A stretch of 64,000 nucleotides of DNA from Puffinus mauretanicus. Lineage: Eukaryota; Chordata; Aves; Procellariiformes; Procellariidae. Shown piece after piece: positions 13,120-25,156 of this stretch. Within the stretch, counting starts at the first letter, position 1, and each line of letters starts with the position of its first letter. Position numbers and translations under genes: made by a program. The DNA is taken from positions 5,096,001 to 5,160,000 of the forward strand of contig JAJKFH010000948.1 of NCBI GenBank assembly GCA_023333565.1, written 5' to 3'. The notes beneath the pieces were generated by a model. It saw only the letters and a program-made list of their open reading frames with translations. It searched no databases and was not told the DNA's origin.

Positions 13120-13185
13120 GAGGCACTTGGCACAGTGGTTCAGCGTACTCTGCTCTGCATCACAGTGATGGAAGGACGGAAAGCT
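13120..13185 (+). other. tRNA-like box A, possible decayed tRNA-SINE head
   Basis: TTGGCACAGTGGTTCAGCG contains TGGCACAGTGG, a match to the RNA polymerase III box A consensus TRGCNNAGYGG. It is followed by a 'ctctgctctgcatcacag' stretch resembling the head of tRNA-derived SINEs. No convincing box B (GGTTCGANTCC) follows at the right distance. It is not a tRNA gene. It may be an ancient SINE head or chance. Confidence 0.25.
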
Positions 13186-14173
13186 CTTAGAAAAGTAATT
13201 GGGCAGAATCAATCTCATATGAGGCAGCCAAAGACCTACCTGCCATTTTCATCTGAAGTCTTCTTCATTAAAAGAACTGATTCTACCCATTAAGCAGCAG
13301 TCTTTGCTAATAAATGTGACTGGTTATGTTCAAGTATTCATGGAGTGATACTGAAGCGGCAGATTTCCTTACTGAGAGTGTCCTGAACAAGTAAGTATTA
13401 AATTAACTACACTTTACAGACTGGGCCAGAAACACTTGCATATAAGGATTCAGAATTAAGCTGCAATCAAACTACACAGTTTCCACTCAGTGCAAATGAT
13501 GATGGGCTTTAGAGAGCAGATATTCCTCATCTGACAATCTGCTCCATGGCCACTCTAATGCTAATGGCAGTGGGTCCTTAACAAGGCCAATGCCTGTACA
13601 GGATTCATCTGGAGTGATGAAGGTCAGCTGCATCACTCTCAACTTGCCTCCTGCCCGCACAGAAGCCTGAGGGGAAAAACTAACAGCTCATCAGTGGCAC
13701 AGATGTGCCTGCAGGAAAATGTTCCTCTGATTATTTATGGTTGGATAAAGTCATTTACAGAATCTCAGTGGAGCCAAGGGGCCATAACCAGACTCGAGAA
13801 TCTATTTTCTTTTTTAATCCTCACAGGAATTTCTGAATACTGTAACTACACTCTATTCATGAAATGTCCCCCTCAAAGAAAAAGTGGTTTCATCCAGAGC
13901 CATTATTTGAAAGAGGTTTCTGGAGGAAGATTTTTGCAGAATATTTCCTGCTAGAAAATCAGGGTGAAATGCAAGTGGCATGTGTTCAGTATAATCTATC
14001 CATTTTGCTGGGGCAAAAGAAAGCAGGAACTATAAAGGAGAATGGGATAAAAGAGACAATGACCCAGTGCTTTCAACAGTCACCGGAAGTATCTCTGGCA
14101 AACATACAATTTAATGTTAATGCCACTCAAACAAAATATTCTGATGTATACTAAGGTATTTTTTGAACAATTT

Positions 14174-14192
14174 CCCCCCCCCCCAAAAAAAA
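14174..14192. repeat. C11-A8 homopolymer tract
   Basis: Eleven C residues are followed directly by eight A residues. Such tracts are prone to length variation and sequencing or assembly error. Confidence 0.95.
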
Positions 14193-15895
14193 GGGTGTTC
14201 TGTATTTTCACTTTTGTGCAGATAGAGGCCAAAAGAGTACATCAAAATCTTGACACTTCCTGTGTGACAGAAATTCTCTTTACTGATCATTTCTACCACT
14301 GACTGGCAAGGATTTATCTTTGATCAGTGAGAACAGAAGTTAATCAGAAAAAAAGGACTATGTGAACCTTGAGACGGACAAACCTGAGTTATTTCAGAGG
14401 GTGCACCACAGAGAGACAAATAAAACATAGAAAGAGAAGAAGTCAGCATATCAATGAAGTGCAGGTTTGGGAAGCAACTGAAAAAAGATGGTTAAAGCTT
14501 AAATACAGTCTTCCTGGTAATGTTGCAATTACTTTTTCTATCTTACCCCTCTAAAACATAATTTATCAAGTATTCTTGTAACAGCTGAACAATAGTCCTA
14601 GTATGTGATTTAACAATATTCTTTAAAAAATACATTGCTTAATTTTCATCAGGCTTTCTCTTTTCCACTACTTAAACAGTGCAAAGTGATCTTCCCTTAG
14701 ATCACTTCATAGATTTATGATACTTCTACACACAGGTGCATCAATATCGAATTATTCCAATTATCTTTATATTATTTGTCATACACAAAACAGAAACTCA
14801 GTTTTAAATTACTGCAACTGTAAAACATCTGTCAGTGAAGCATTATACACAAATTCAATCATCCCTGTGATGACATGAATCACCATTTCCTCCAGCCAAC
14901 ACATCATAAGACCTATCCTAATAAATAAAAAGTTTTCTTGATTTCTGTGTCAATTCCACATTAGCCTTTTCTGAAAAGTCAAAATAGGTCCTGACACCTC
15001 TGTCATTTTGTATAAGCAAGGGGTTTTTATCTTCTCAAATTCTATAATGTAAAACACTGTCAAAATCCTCTATTAGATTATTTTACTTGTAAATCCTTTG
15101 TATCTAATAGAATAATGTAAACTCAGAAATAAGGCCATTTTGGTTTTCCACTATATAGTCAATATACTTAGTCAGAAAGTACTAAACAGATCTATGAATC
15201 TGAATAAAGAAAAAAAAGAAACAAAAATTTTCACAAATCGGATAGATGTTACATGTGTGTGCATAGAACACAGAACTAAGTACCAATATTTAGTATTTTA
15301 CATGTAGCATAGATGTGCATGACAAACACTTTCCTCCTCTGCATAATCTCAATACAATCCTGCAGGATATACAATTATTCTAAACAGTGTTTAGATCATC
15401 CCGTTGCTAAAATCGTCAGTAAAATTAAAAAGAAAAAATGTTTTTTACATTTTTGAACCTTTGTTCCATCCTGAAACTTACAATTGTGTTTAAATATATT
15501 AATTATTTACTTATGCATTAAAAATTAAAATATGAAAGTTTTTTAATTGTTAATGATGACAAAGAAAAATTTTTTAAAATATCAAAACTAGATATGGTCC
15601 ATCAATGTAAATAGTAAGAAACTTCCATACGATTAAAATACTACCCTTAAATGACAATACTTTTCAGTAGAATGCATATTCATGTTAGAAAATAAACTGT
15701 TCATTTCATAGCAGAAGAGAAATTTGCTTTGTTTTACTTCATTTCCTAGTGGAAACCACTGTGGTGAATGACAGAATTTACAGAGCCGTGAAAAGGGCAG
15801 AAGAAGAAAGTTGTGCATGTTAAAGAATAAGAGAGGTTTTTGTAAACATTCTTTCTGCAGTTTATATTATATCATATGCTCTACTACTTCAGTGT

Positions 15896-16997
15896 GCCGA
15901 TGTGGCGCCCATATGCAAGAAGGGCCGGAAGGATGATCTGGGGAACTACAGGCCGGTCAGCCTGATCTTGGTGCCGGGGAAGATTATGGAGTAGTTCGTC
16001 TTGAGGGTGCTCACAAGCCATGTTCAGGACAACCAGGGAATCAGGCCCAGCCAACACGGGTTCATGGAAAGCAGGTCCTGCTTGACCAACCTGATCTCCT
16101 TTTATGACCAGGTGACCCGCCTACTGGATGAGGGAAAGGCTGTGGATGTGGTCTACCTGGACTTCAGTAAAACCTTTGACACTGTCTCCCACAGCATTCT
16201 CCTAGAGAAGCTAGTGGCTCACAGCTTAGACAGGTACGCTCTTTGCTGGGTAAAAAACTGGCTGGACAGCTGAGCCCAGAGAGTTGTGGTCAACAGAGTT
16301 TAATCCAATTGGTGGCTGGTCACGAGCGGTGTTCCCCAGGGCTCAGTTTTGGGGTCGGTCTTGTTCAATATCTTTATCAACGATTTGGATGAGGGGATCG
16401 AGTGCTCCCTCAGTAGGTTTGTGGACGACACCAAGTTGGGCGGGAGTGTTGATCTGCTCGAGGGTAGGAAGGCTCTGCAGAGGGACCTGGACAGGATGAG
16501 GCCAATGGGCTGAGGCCAGTTGTATGAGATTCGACAAGGCCAAGTGCCGGGTCCTGCACTTTGGCCACAACAACCCCAGGCAACGCTACAGACTTGGGGA
16601 AGAGTGGCTGGAAAGCTGCCCAGAGGAAAAGGACCTGGGGGTGCTGGTTGACAGCCGGCTGAACATGAGCCGGCAGTGTGCCCAGGCGGCCAAGAAGGCC
16701 AACGGCATCCTGGCCTGTATCAGAAATAGTGTGGCCAGCAGGAGTAGGGAGGTGATTGTGCCCCTGTACTCGGCACTGGTGAGGCCGCACCTCGAATACT
16801 GTGTTCACTTTTGGATCCCTCACTACAAGAAAGACATTGAGGTGCTGGAGTGTGTCCAGAGAAGGGCAACGAAGCTGGTGAAGGGTCAGGAGCACAAGTC
16901 TTGTGAGGATTGGCTGAGGGAACTGGGGTTGTTTACCCTGGAGAAGGTTGAGGGGAGACCTTATTGCACTCTAGAACTACCTGAAAGGAGGTTGTAG
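15896..16997 (+). pseudogene. CR1 ORF2 reverse transcriptase relic
   Basis: The relic encodes the later part of a non-LTR reverse transcriptase. Motif A reads YLDFSKTFDTV (from 16154), motif [14 protein letters not shown] (from about 16328), and motif C FVDD at 16418-16429, so the catalytic aspartates are still spelled out. The frame is broken by a TAG at 15992-15994 (after GKIME), a TGA at 16271-16273, a TAA at 16301-16303 and a TGA near 16511. A one-base insertion near 16500 shifts the last part (16524-16997) into another frame, containing [11 protein letters not shown] and [16 protein letters not shown]. With no endonuclease domain and several breaks it cannot make an active protein. Confidence 0.95.
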
Positions 16998-17319
16998 TGA
17001 GGTAGGGGTTGGTCTCTTCTCGCCAGAGACTAGCAATAGGATGAGAGGAAATGGCCTCAAGTTGCACCGAGGGAGGTTTAGATTGGACATGAGGAAAAAT
17101 TTCTTTACTGAAATGGTGGTCAGGCCTTGGAAGAGGCTGCCCAGGGAAGTGGTTGAGTCACCATCCCTGGAAGTATTTAAAAGACGTGTAGATGTGGCAC
17201 TTAGGGACATGGTTTAGTGGGCATGGTGGTGTTGGGTTGATGGTTAGACTTGATGATCTTAAAGTTCTTTTCCAACCTTAATGGTTCTATGATTCTATGA
17301 TTCTATGATTCTATGATTC
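15896..17319 (+). mobile_element. CR1 LINE, 5'-truncated 1.4-kb copy
   Basis: This is the longest mobile element in the window. It starts inside the reverse transcriptase region of CR1 ORF2 (translation begins ADVAPICKKG...NYRPVSL), continues through RT motifs A, B and C and the conserved C-terminal region, and passes into the 3' UTR. It ends with GATGATCTTAAAGTTCTTTT-type sequence and four tandem ATTCTATG-like octamers at about 17284-17319. The endonuclease domain and 5' UTR are missing, consistent with truncation on insertion. The 3' 330 bp closely match 55100-55428. GC and CpG content are far above the flanks. Confidence 0.97.
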
Positions 17320-18960
17320 AATAAAATGAAGGTTCTGACGTCTATTTTTCAATAAAGATTTGAAAATCATAATGCAAAGCGTAAAATATTCAATAATATA
17401 TTAATTTATTTTTTTCAAGCAGCTTGCACAATGTTAAAATTGTGCAGCACATGACATTTTGACATACGGGCAGGATAGACTCCTCAAATTCATAAAATGC
17501 AAATGCACTTGCTTAGAGTAGAATACATGTTTATACAGAATGATAAAGAGGCAAAATACAAAATGTGTCTGTTCACCTATACTTATTTTAGCTCTACCCC
17601 AAAATACATTAACAGATGAAGCAATTCGACTGCTAATGAGCAGCTGTGAGTTGCACAATCCATCTCCAGACTTGCTAAACTGGACATAAAGTTTTGCATA
17701 CACTGCTTGTAAAAAAAGATGTAGGGAAGTGCAGTTTTAATTTAACAACGTGGCTTTCTGTGAGCACACTGAAAGCACACTGTAGTAACAAAATAACCTT
17801 CAGTGAAATCAATAAGTGTTAAAAATTTAAATAGCTTCCAGGATTGGGGACACAGAATTTACTACAGGGTACCAACAGCCTCAATTTGACAAGGCCTGAG
17901 TGCTTTGCTGAATAAGGACTTCAACATATGCATAAAGTTTAGCTGTAAAATATTTTACCAAGTATAGCCCATAATGAAGAATTAAGTGAAAATCAAAAAT
18001 GTTTGTGATCTTTCAAATGGTTTTTTTGCATAAAGTTAATAAAACTTATTTCACACATGTTTTTCATGGCACAGACTTCCTGAATTTTATTTCTTTGCTT
18101 GCAATCTTTTCAGCCACTAAATAGGCGACAACACAGTTTTAACATTTCTCTCTATGTTTTGGTTCATGTCTTGTAAAGTCATCTATGAAAGATTGCAAGT
18201 GTTCAAAAATCTGTTATAACCGAAATAGGATTCAAATATTAGTTCCTGAAGAGCATTACTTGGGTTTTCTACAATATAAATTGCAAGCTAGAGTACTGAT
18301 TTCCTTGTAAGAAATATATTTATAGAATACTTGCACTTTTCAAGTTTCCCTGGAGAGTTTTGGTGAAATCTAGTGCCTAGTCCACAATGCCCTTCATCCT
18401 TATTTAAAATTAATATGGATTTTGGCTCATGTTCACAGATGCTTGCCTGGGAAATCTTAGTATGCTTTGGACATAACTCAAAAACAAGTTATGCTCAGAA
18501 GCATTTGCAGCTTTAACTGGATACTGACTGAGAAGTATATATGTAGAAAGGTGAAAAGACTAGCATCTGTTACCATGGATGTGCTGGAGCCTCCATTACC
18601 CCAGATCAAATTTAGCCTTGTGTCAATAGTTTACATAGGGAGGGAGGATGATTAGTTACCTTGGGTCAAAGATACAATGCTAAATTCCATACTTACTTAC
18701 GGCTTCTGCACATCACCTCTAAATAAGGCAAAATTTTCAGTGACCTTATCTATTGCTGTCACTTGTCACTGTGAACATCAATTTAACTTTATGGCATCCA
18801 AAGCATGTTTTATTCCTTTTTGCTGCCACAGCACATCTCAACATGATCCTTTCATTGAGTTCTCTTAGATCCCCAGTGGGCACTTAAGACTCTCAGGGTA
18901 ACTGTGTAATAAAATGCAGTCTGACTGGCTGCAACCTATTAGCTTTCCTGAACTCCAGAG

Positions 18961-19000
18961 AAAAAAAAATTAAAAAAAAGAAAGAAAAAAAGAAAAAAAA
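18961..19000. repeat. A-rich low-complexity tract
   Basis: Forty bases of almost pure adenine interrupted by G and T (A9, then TT, A8, G, AAA, G, A7, G, A8). The flanks show no retrocopied gene upstream, so it is not clearly the poly(A) tail of a processed pseudogene. Confidence 0.9.
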
Positions 19001-20700
19001 CCCTCACTCTTCTACCCTCCAAAGCGAGGTTGTAGGGGGCTTAATGTTCAGATTAAGAGAGAAAAAGAAAAGGGGATGAGGGGAAGAATAAATGTGAATA
19101 ATGTGAATATCTAAGGAGTGGTAATAAAATTGAGAAAAAAACTAATAAGCTGGCTGCAAACCTTCAGTGCAAAACTGAATTCATTGCATGCAGAGTAAAG
19201 ACTGTGATTTGAACTCAGTCATAAAAGCAGAATTAAGGAGAAATCTAGGCCTTCAGACAAGAATTTCTGATTTAAATGTTAGATAAGGTTATACCATCCA
19301 AAGTCTCAGTTTTTAATATATGTTTGCCTTCAGCTCACTCGGCAGATCTGGCAAACAGAATTAGTTATGTAAACCATCTACCCAATGTCTTCTCAAAGTC
19401 AAATAGAATAAGTAGTTACAGCACTTTTTCAGCGTATGGGGGTTTTTAAATTTATTTATTATTTTTTATTTTTATTGCCTGTAGGTGGTTGCTGGTATAC
19501 AACAGCAAACTGAATGTGTTTTCTAAAACGGTTTTAAAATTCAAATATTGTTCAGTACTTAATAGTATTATCAGCCACCTTGTTTTCAGCTTAAAAAGTC
19601 AGACTTCAAGGGGAAGCTGGAGGAGAGATGATGGACCCTTTAGCTCTTTAAAGAAAACCACTTGAGAGTCCTTACTATTTCTGCTTTGAAATTAGTTAGA
19701 GAGGGGCATAACAGTAATAAATTATTCAGTATAATGTGCAAAATTAAATGCCATTTACAGATATTTTAAACATTAACTTTCAAACTTCATTTTAAAAAGA
19801 TATAGTCACAGAAAAACAAGGGTAACAAGGTTTTTCATTATATGAACATTTAGTGTTTTAAAATTATTAGCTTCAAAGGAAAGCAGTAGCTCTAAATAAA
19901 ACAATATGCTGTTTTATCTGATTTGATTTTAAACCTCAAGACCTATATGTTCCTATGCTGCACTCATGGAAATTTTGCAAAACCAAATTTATTTCCCTCA
20001 ACCAGTAAGGCTGCTCAAGCATGTAACTATATATTTGTATGGTTTTTGAGGAAAACATGAAAATCATCTGTTTACTGCAAGGTGACAGGAAGATTAAAGG
20101 AAATATTTGCTGTTTAAGTATATATATAAAAATATATGTATATTTTTAAGTTTTATTTTTTCACCTCAAACCCCAGTTCAGAGACTTAAACCAATTCAAG
20201 GACCTAGGTGGAACATTTGTTACGGAGATAACTGCTCTCTGCATCAACAGGTAACACACCACCCTACTGCAATCTAGATGAGCTTGCAAGATTGAGGCAT
20301 TTTTCTCTTCCTCCCACTAAGACAGCTCATGTCCTGCTTGCAGTGCTTTAAAGTACATAGTATAGTCTTTATATACCTAATTACAGCATATGTTTTGAGA
20401 TAAATCTGAAAGTTTAAATCGTGGACTATTTCTATCTTGAAAGCTAAAAGTCCAGCTCTTCTGTTCAGGGCTGAGAGCAGTCTCACCTTACAGCAATTAT
20501 TCTGGCTAAACCCTGTTTTTACAGAGATAGATGACCAAGAATACTAAAACCAATTTGCAACTGTTCTACATCTTATGGGTGGAAATGTTATGCTTCTAAC
20601 TTGGCTGCTGTTTATACCTAGAGTGGAGGATTTTGATTTCTTGGTAAGAAGAATCAGAAAGAATCATCCTTAAAGCTGAATTACACCCAAAATAGTGAAT

Positions 20701-20749
20701 TTTCAATACTGATTATTGAGTGTGTATTTCAATACTGATTATTGAGTGA
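20701..20749. repeat. tandem duplication with 26-bp period
   Basis: TTTCAATACTGATTATTGAG begins at 20701 and recurs identically from 20727, with TGTGTA as the remainder of the first unit. The two copies are essentially perfect, so the duplication is recent or gene-converted. Confidence 0.95.
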
Positions 20750-21756
20750 ATCAGAAAATTATAATGGATCCTTTCAGCTTCAAATCATTACAGTTTTGCA
20801 TGAATCATTACCAAATGTAAGAAACACGCATATATTTTTCTTATATGTATGGTGCTTGGAGAATACTATGATTTACATGTTCGGTGCATACACCACAAAA
20901 AAATTTCATGTTAATGAAAGGAGTTCCAAACAGTGTCTGCTTTTTCATCATTCAAAGACTGGCTAAAACATCTCTAAAAGTAATTACACATGCCTGTAAA
21001 CACAGATAGGCCAATCACATGCTTTAAAAGAAAAACTTTATAGCTTTTGCCTCACTTATTTTTCTAAGATGTTTTAGATAAGGAACATTTTATATAAGCA
21101 TTCATTACTGTGGTTTGTGTGATGCATAAAATATTTCACAGAAGACTGTTTAACACACAAAATATGTCAACAAATGACAGTTTTATAAATTCAAAAGCCA
21201 TTCTCATCAGAAGGCAAGTAAGGCATATAAATGTCACTGCTAAGGAAAATCCTGCATGGTACAGAGTTTATTTCATCCCAGCAAAACAAGTTCAGGAAAT
21301 GTCTATACTTCAAGAAAAAAAAAAAAATCCAGACTTTAAAAAAGTGTAAAAGATGTCTGTATCTTCAGGATATAAAAAGAGCATCCTGAGAATCCTTTGT
21401 TGGAATTCAGAAACTACATTCTCCCCCTCCAGCCCCGCTATAGAGAAGGTAATATAGCCCCAGAGCCCACTAAGTACAGTATTGCTTAGAATAGGCCATG
21501 GGCTTTGTACTGATGTTGCAAGGCCGCAGAATTGAGTTTCGTCAGGATTACTTTGAATTTTTCTTGACCTACCTGGAGCTTTGTTTTAGCTTGTTTAGCT
21601 ATAACAGCATTTTTTTTCCAGTGACTAGGTGGCTATGCCTAGTTTGTTTTATTTTTGCACATCTTTGTATTGTATAACCGTAATCCTATACATACAGTTG
21701 TAACAAGTAGTTATTCTGTGTAGAATGAAATATTCATGGTTCTAACATAATGGTGT

Positions 21757-21935
21757 AATGTAGAGAAATACAGGCCTGGTATGACTGTGGAGGCTTTAAA
21801 AGCAGGACTCGGGATGCAATGTAGAGGAGTGCAGGCATGGGATGATAAGAAAAGCGACACAGGGTGGCATTAGAGAGCCCAGAGACATAAACAACTCGAC
21901 TATGGTCAATTAAAGGAATGCAGACATGGAGCTGG
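21757..21935. repeat. degenerate repeat, about 61-bp period
   Basis: Related segments begin with AATGTAGAGAAATACAGGCC at 21757, AATGTAGAGGAGTGCAGGCA at 21818 and, less well, AATTAAAGGAATGCAGACAT at 21908. The first two are 61 bases apart, the third about 90. The stretch also holds CpGs at about 21809, 21855 and 21897, absent from the flanks. It could be the enhancer-like repeat region of an unrecognised LTR, or a local duplication. Confidence 0.55.
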
Positions 21936-24449
21936 GCAAAACCAGCCAAGGGTAACAAGGAGAACAAGAAGAAAGAGAACAAAGTATCCAGTATATGAAA
22001 AACACTTCCTGTATAGTAAATTCAGCTTTAACATGGACTTACAGACCCACAAAGAGCGAGCAAAGTTTGCAACGTGTGTTAGCAAACACATAAAAATGAC
22101 CCTAAGAAGATCCTACAGTGAGGAGGAGGAAATTACCATCAACATCATATTGCTCCGAGCAATGGACTCAGGATCCTGACAACTTGCATGCCCAGTCAAC
22201 TGTAAGAACCCAAGGGGCAGTGGAAGGGTGAACATAACAGCAAAGAAAGGAGTAGATACTAAGAGGTCCACATTTAATAATTTTACTGTATTACTATCAT
22301 TGATTTTTTCTACAAGACAGGTTTTTTCTTTATTTGCTTTTTCTTTATTTTTCTGTAAAAAATTTGAAGCAATGAATATTCTTTGATTAGTCAGTTAAGA
22401 TTTCAATTACAGAAAGAAGAAATTATTGGCTTTTCGTATACAAGATTTGTTTACTTTTTGCCCTTAAGAAGACATTGAGTGTAACAGAAGCTTCAGTTCA
22501 GACCCCTGCAAAATTCTATTAAAAGATTTCTTAGTATCTCAACAGTAGGATGTAACTTTCCAGTTCAGTCAAACCCATGCAACCTGAAGTTCATTTCGAA
22601 CAGTTTTCTCCAGAATCTTTCACAGACTGTTTTTCCTTCTACATACCCTTCGTCTCTGTTTGTCTGTACCAACCCTTACATTTAAAAAGAATTCACAGCG
22701 GTCTATAGATTTGTGCAGCTATCTGAAGAAAAAAGATTTTTATGCTCTGCTGTCTATTTTTTAAGATAATTAATCCTAACAGAATATTATTTGGATAATG
22801 CTTTTCATTTCAGTTTCTTTTAAATAATATAGAATGGAAGAACAGTTCGATATAATTCAGTTGCTTCTAGAAGAACCTGCTCTGATATGGCTTCCTTTCA
22901 CTTCACAGTATCTGGAGCATCTGTTCACATTGAGAACGTATCCCTTAAACTGTAAAGTGGGCAATGTATCAGCACAAACTGCACACTAAAACATCAGTGT
23001 GCTTCTATGATCATCCCTCCTCAAGTGAAAACAAACACCCTTAGCCAACCTTTTGCAGATGCCCTTTCCAAGAAATGTAAAATAATGGGACTACATACCC
23101 CAGGCATCGCCAAAGCATATGGGCTGCTAGCTGAGAAGCCACGTATAACTAAAAACATTAGAAGAGACTACATAGAATATGGTCTCCCCCATGGAAATAT
23201 TTCTGCAAAACAAGCAGACTATAAGTAGAGTAGATTGCAACTATTATAACACCAGGTAACAAATTTCAAAGCTGAAGGCATTCATCGAGCTACTCATTTT
23301 CACTTTTTTTGTGCACATTTTACAGTTACTTCAAGCAGATCTGGAAATCTGAAAGACTATAGGTTTTGATTGAAACAAGTGTTATTTCCTTACTGACTGT
23401 GCTAATTCAGCAAAATGGTAAAACTGAGCTGAATCATCATGCAAATCTGTAAGCAGCTTTAAAATACTAGCTGTAAAATGAATACCTATTTTATATCTAT
23501 TCATAAAGCCAAGAGACTAAAAATCGGAATCTTCCTGAAATCTGTTGAACTTTACAATGCACTACAGAGTAAAATTTTTAATATTAAGAATTAAAAAAAA
23601 AATATAATCTGGTGTATGATACAGTCACAAATATTTGGAATAGAATTGCCTTTTAATTTTATCTCATTATTATAATGTACAGAGATAACATAAATTTCCT
23701 GATAAGTATGTTCACATTCCAGTAGAAGACACATGTAGAGGATGCTACACTCATAAGCAGCAAGTAAGAGAAATATGCACAGTCTGTACCAGAATTCCAG
23801 CTCCAGAGGACCTAAAAAAATCTCTACATTTCCAGCTTCACATTCAGTTTTGAGTCCTCTAATATCCAAAATGCCTAAGTGTTAATATGCAGCTGGCCAC
23901 CATTCTGACACACATCAACCAGCTCCTTTGCCAAGAGAATAAATGTGGCAGAAGCTACATAGACACATTCAAGTGTTGTCCCAAAACGGATTACTGCATG
24001 CAACCAGCAAGCTCCAAAGAAGTTCTGCAGCTTCCGAAACATGGGAACAACTGATAAACACCCTCTGCCTTTTAAATCTCAGAGAGCATCCAGGCAGCAC
24101 TCCAAAGACAATATATCCCTGTTGAAGATACTGCTCCAGAAAGCAATTCAGTGCAGGAGCTTAACCTGTCTTCTTCCTGAAGCTGATCCACAGAATTCCC
24201 TTCTTCACTAACTGTACAGAGAAATCAACCACCCTTGCCTTTCCTTCTTGGGCAAAGGAAACTATATTTTGCCTGAAAAGGCTCTGCTTCAGTGGTGAAA
24301 CATGCCTAGAAGATTCAAGATAAGCATCTTCCATTGCTGCAGATGTTTGGTCCCAGTGTGATGACTCTGACCAGAAGGCAGGCAGTTGCATTCTTCAACA
24401 TTTCAAAGGTTGCTCTTGCAAATTCAAGTGGTGAGCAGCCTGGAAGCAA

Positions 24450-24473
24450 TGAGACCAGATACATCTGGTCTCA
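24450..24473. repeat. 11-bp-stem perfect hairpin
   Basis: TGAGACCAGAT at 24450-24460 is separated by AC from its exact reverse complement ATCTGGTCTCA at 24463-24473. The tight two-base loop means it is nearly a perfect palindrome and could extrude as a cruciform. No surrounding repeat is recognised. Confidence 0.85.
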
Positions 24474-25136
24474 ATTCATCCCAAATCCCTTAGTCTACTA
24501 TTTCCTGTCTGTTATGTTTTTCTCTGAATACTCAAAATCAGCCATTAGGAAACATCAAAGCAGATAAAATGGCATAAAGAGTAGCTTGAGATAACAGTAA
24601 GATTTCTACAAATGCAAACAAAAGCTGACCACACCTGTCCCTGAATACCTCGCATTTGAAGTTTCAAAATGTATTATGCCTTCAACAAGTGGATCATCAT
24701 TATATGGAAGCAACACCACACCATATTTTCAATATTAATATTTTAATGGTTTATGTGTTTGTATATCTGTACATTACAAGAAAAAACATTTTTGGCCAAG
24801 ATTTAAGCTGCCTGAAATCAGACTTCCAGTCTTGCAAAGAATTAATCAAAAGAGTTCAACAGAGGAGTAAGTAAGGAAGAGTGACCAAAAAAAGTTTTAA
24901 GGTAAAAAAAAAAATTAAAGTAAGAATAGTTAGGAGGCTGATTAAGAATTTTTGTAATCAAAATTATAGCAAAGATTTTGTTTTGGTTCTGAGAAATTTA
25001 ATTAAAATCTGTAGATGAGTTGTCATCTACAGTGTGACGTAATACTTCAGCAAGCCTAAGGAAAAGAGGGAAAAGATGTTTTAAACAAACTGGATATCTG
25101 TGGACTATATTTCCCAATAAGTGTATTATATGCATC

Positions 25137-25156
25137 GGGGGGGGGAGGGGGGAAGG
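25137..25156. repeat. G-rich tract, potential G-quadruplex
   Basis: Nine or more consecutive G residues are followed by A, six more G, then AAGG. Closely spaced G-runs of this length can fold as a G-quadruplex and are error-prone in sequencing. Confidence 0.85.

Larger units (their letters stand above)
10626..15895. other. non-coding DNA with scattered small features
   Basis: This holds the longest non-transposon open frame of the window (10640-11149, 169 codons). It has no domain, a random-looking composition and no homologue I recognise, so I do not call it a gene. Separate entries cover a CTCF-like site, a CpG-dense block, a double hairpin, a tRNA-like box A and a C/A tract. A stretch at 11666-11685 (AAATCAATGGGAGTTTTGTC) resembles an ancient amniote interspersed repeat. 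The rest is AT-rich unique DNA. Confidence 0.6.

Noticed and set aside
13120..13185. A tRNA gene
   Set aside because: Box A only; no box B, no cloverleaf and no terminator.
16343..16895. Minus-strand frames of 76 and 161 codons over the CR1 copy
   Set aside because: Antisense shadows of the CR1 reverse transcriptase relic, whose plus strand explains the sequence.
18961..19000. Poly(A) tail of a processed pseudogene
   Set aside because: No retrocopied coding sequence lies upstream and no target duplications flank it.
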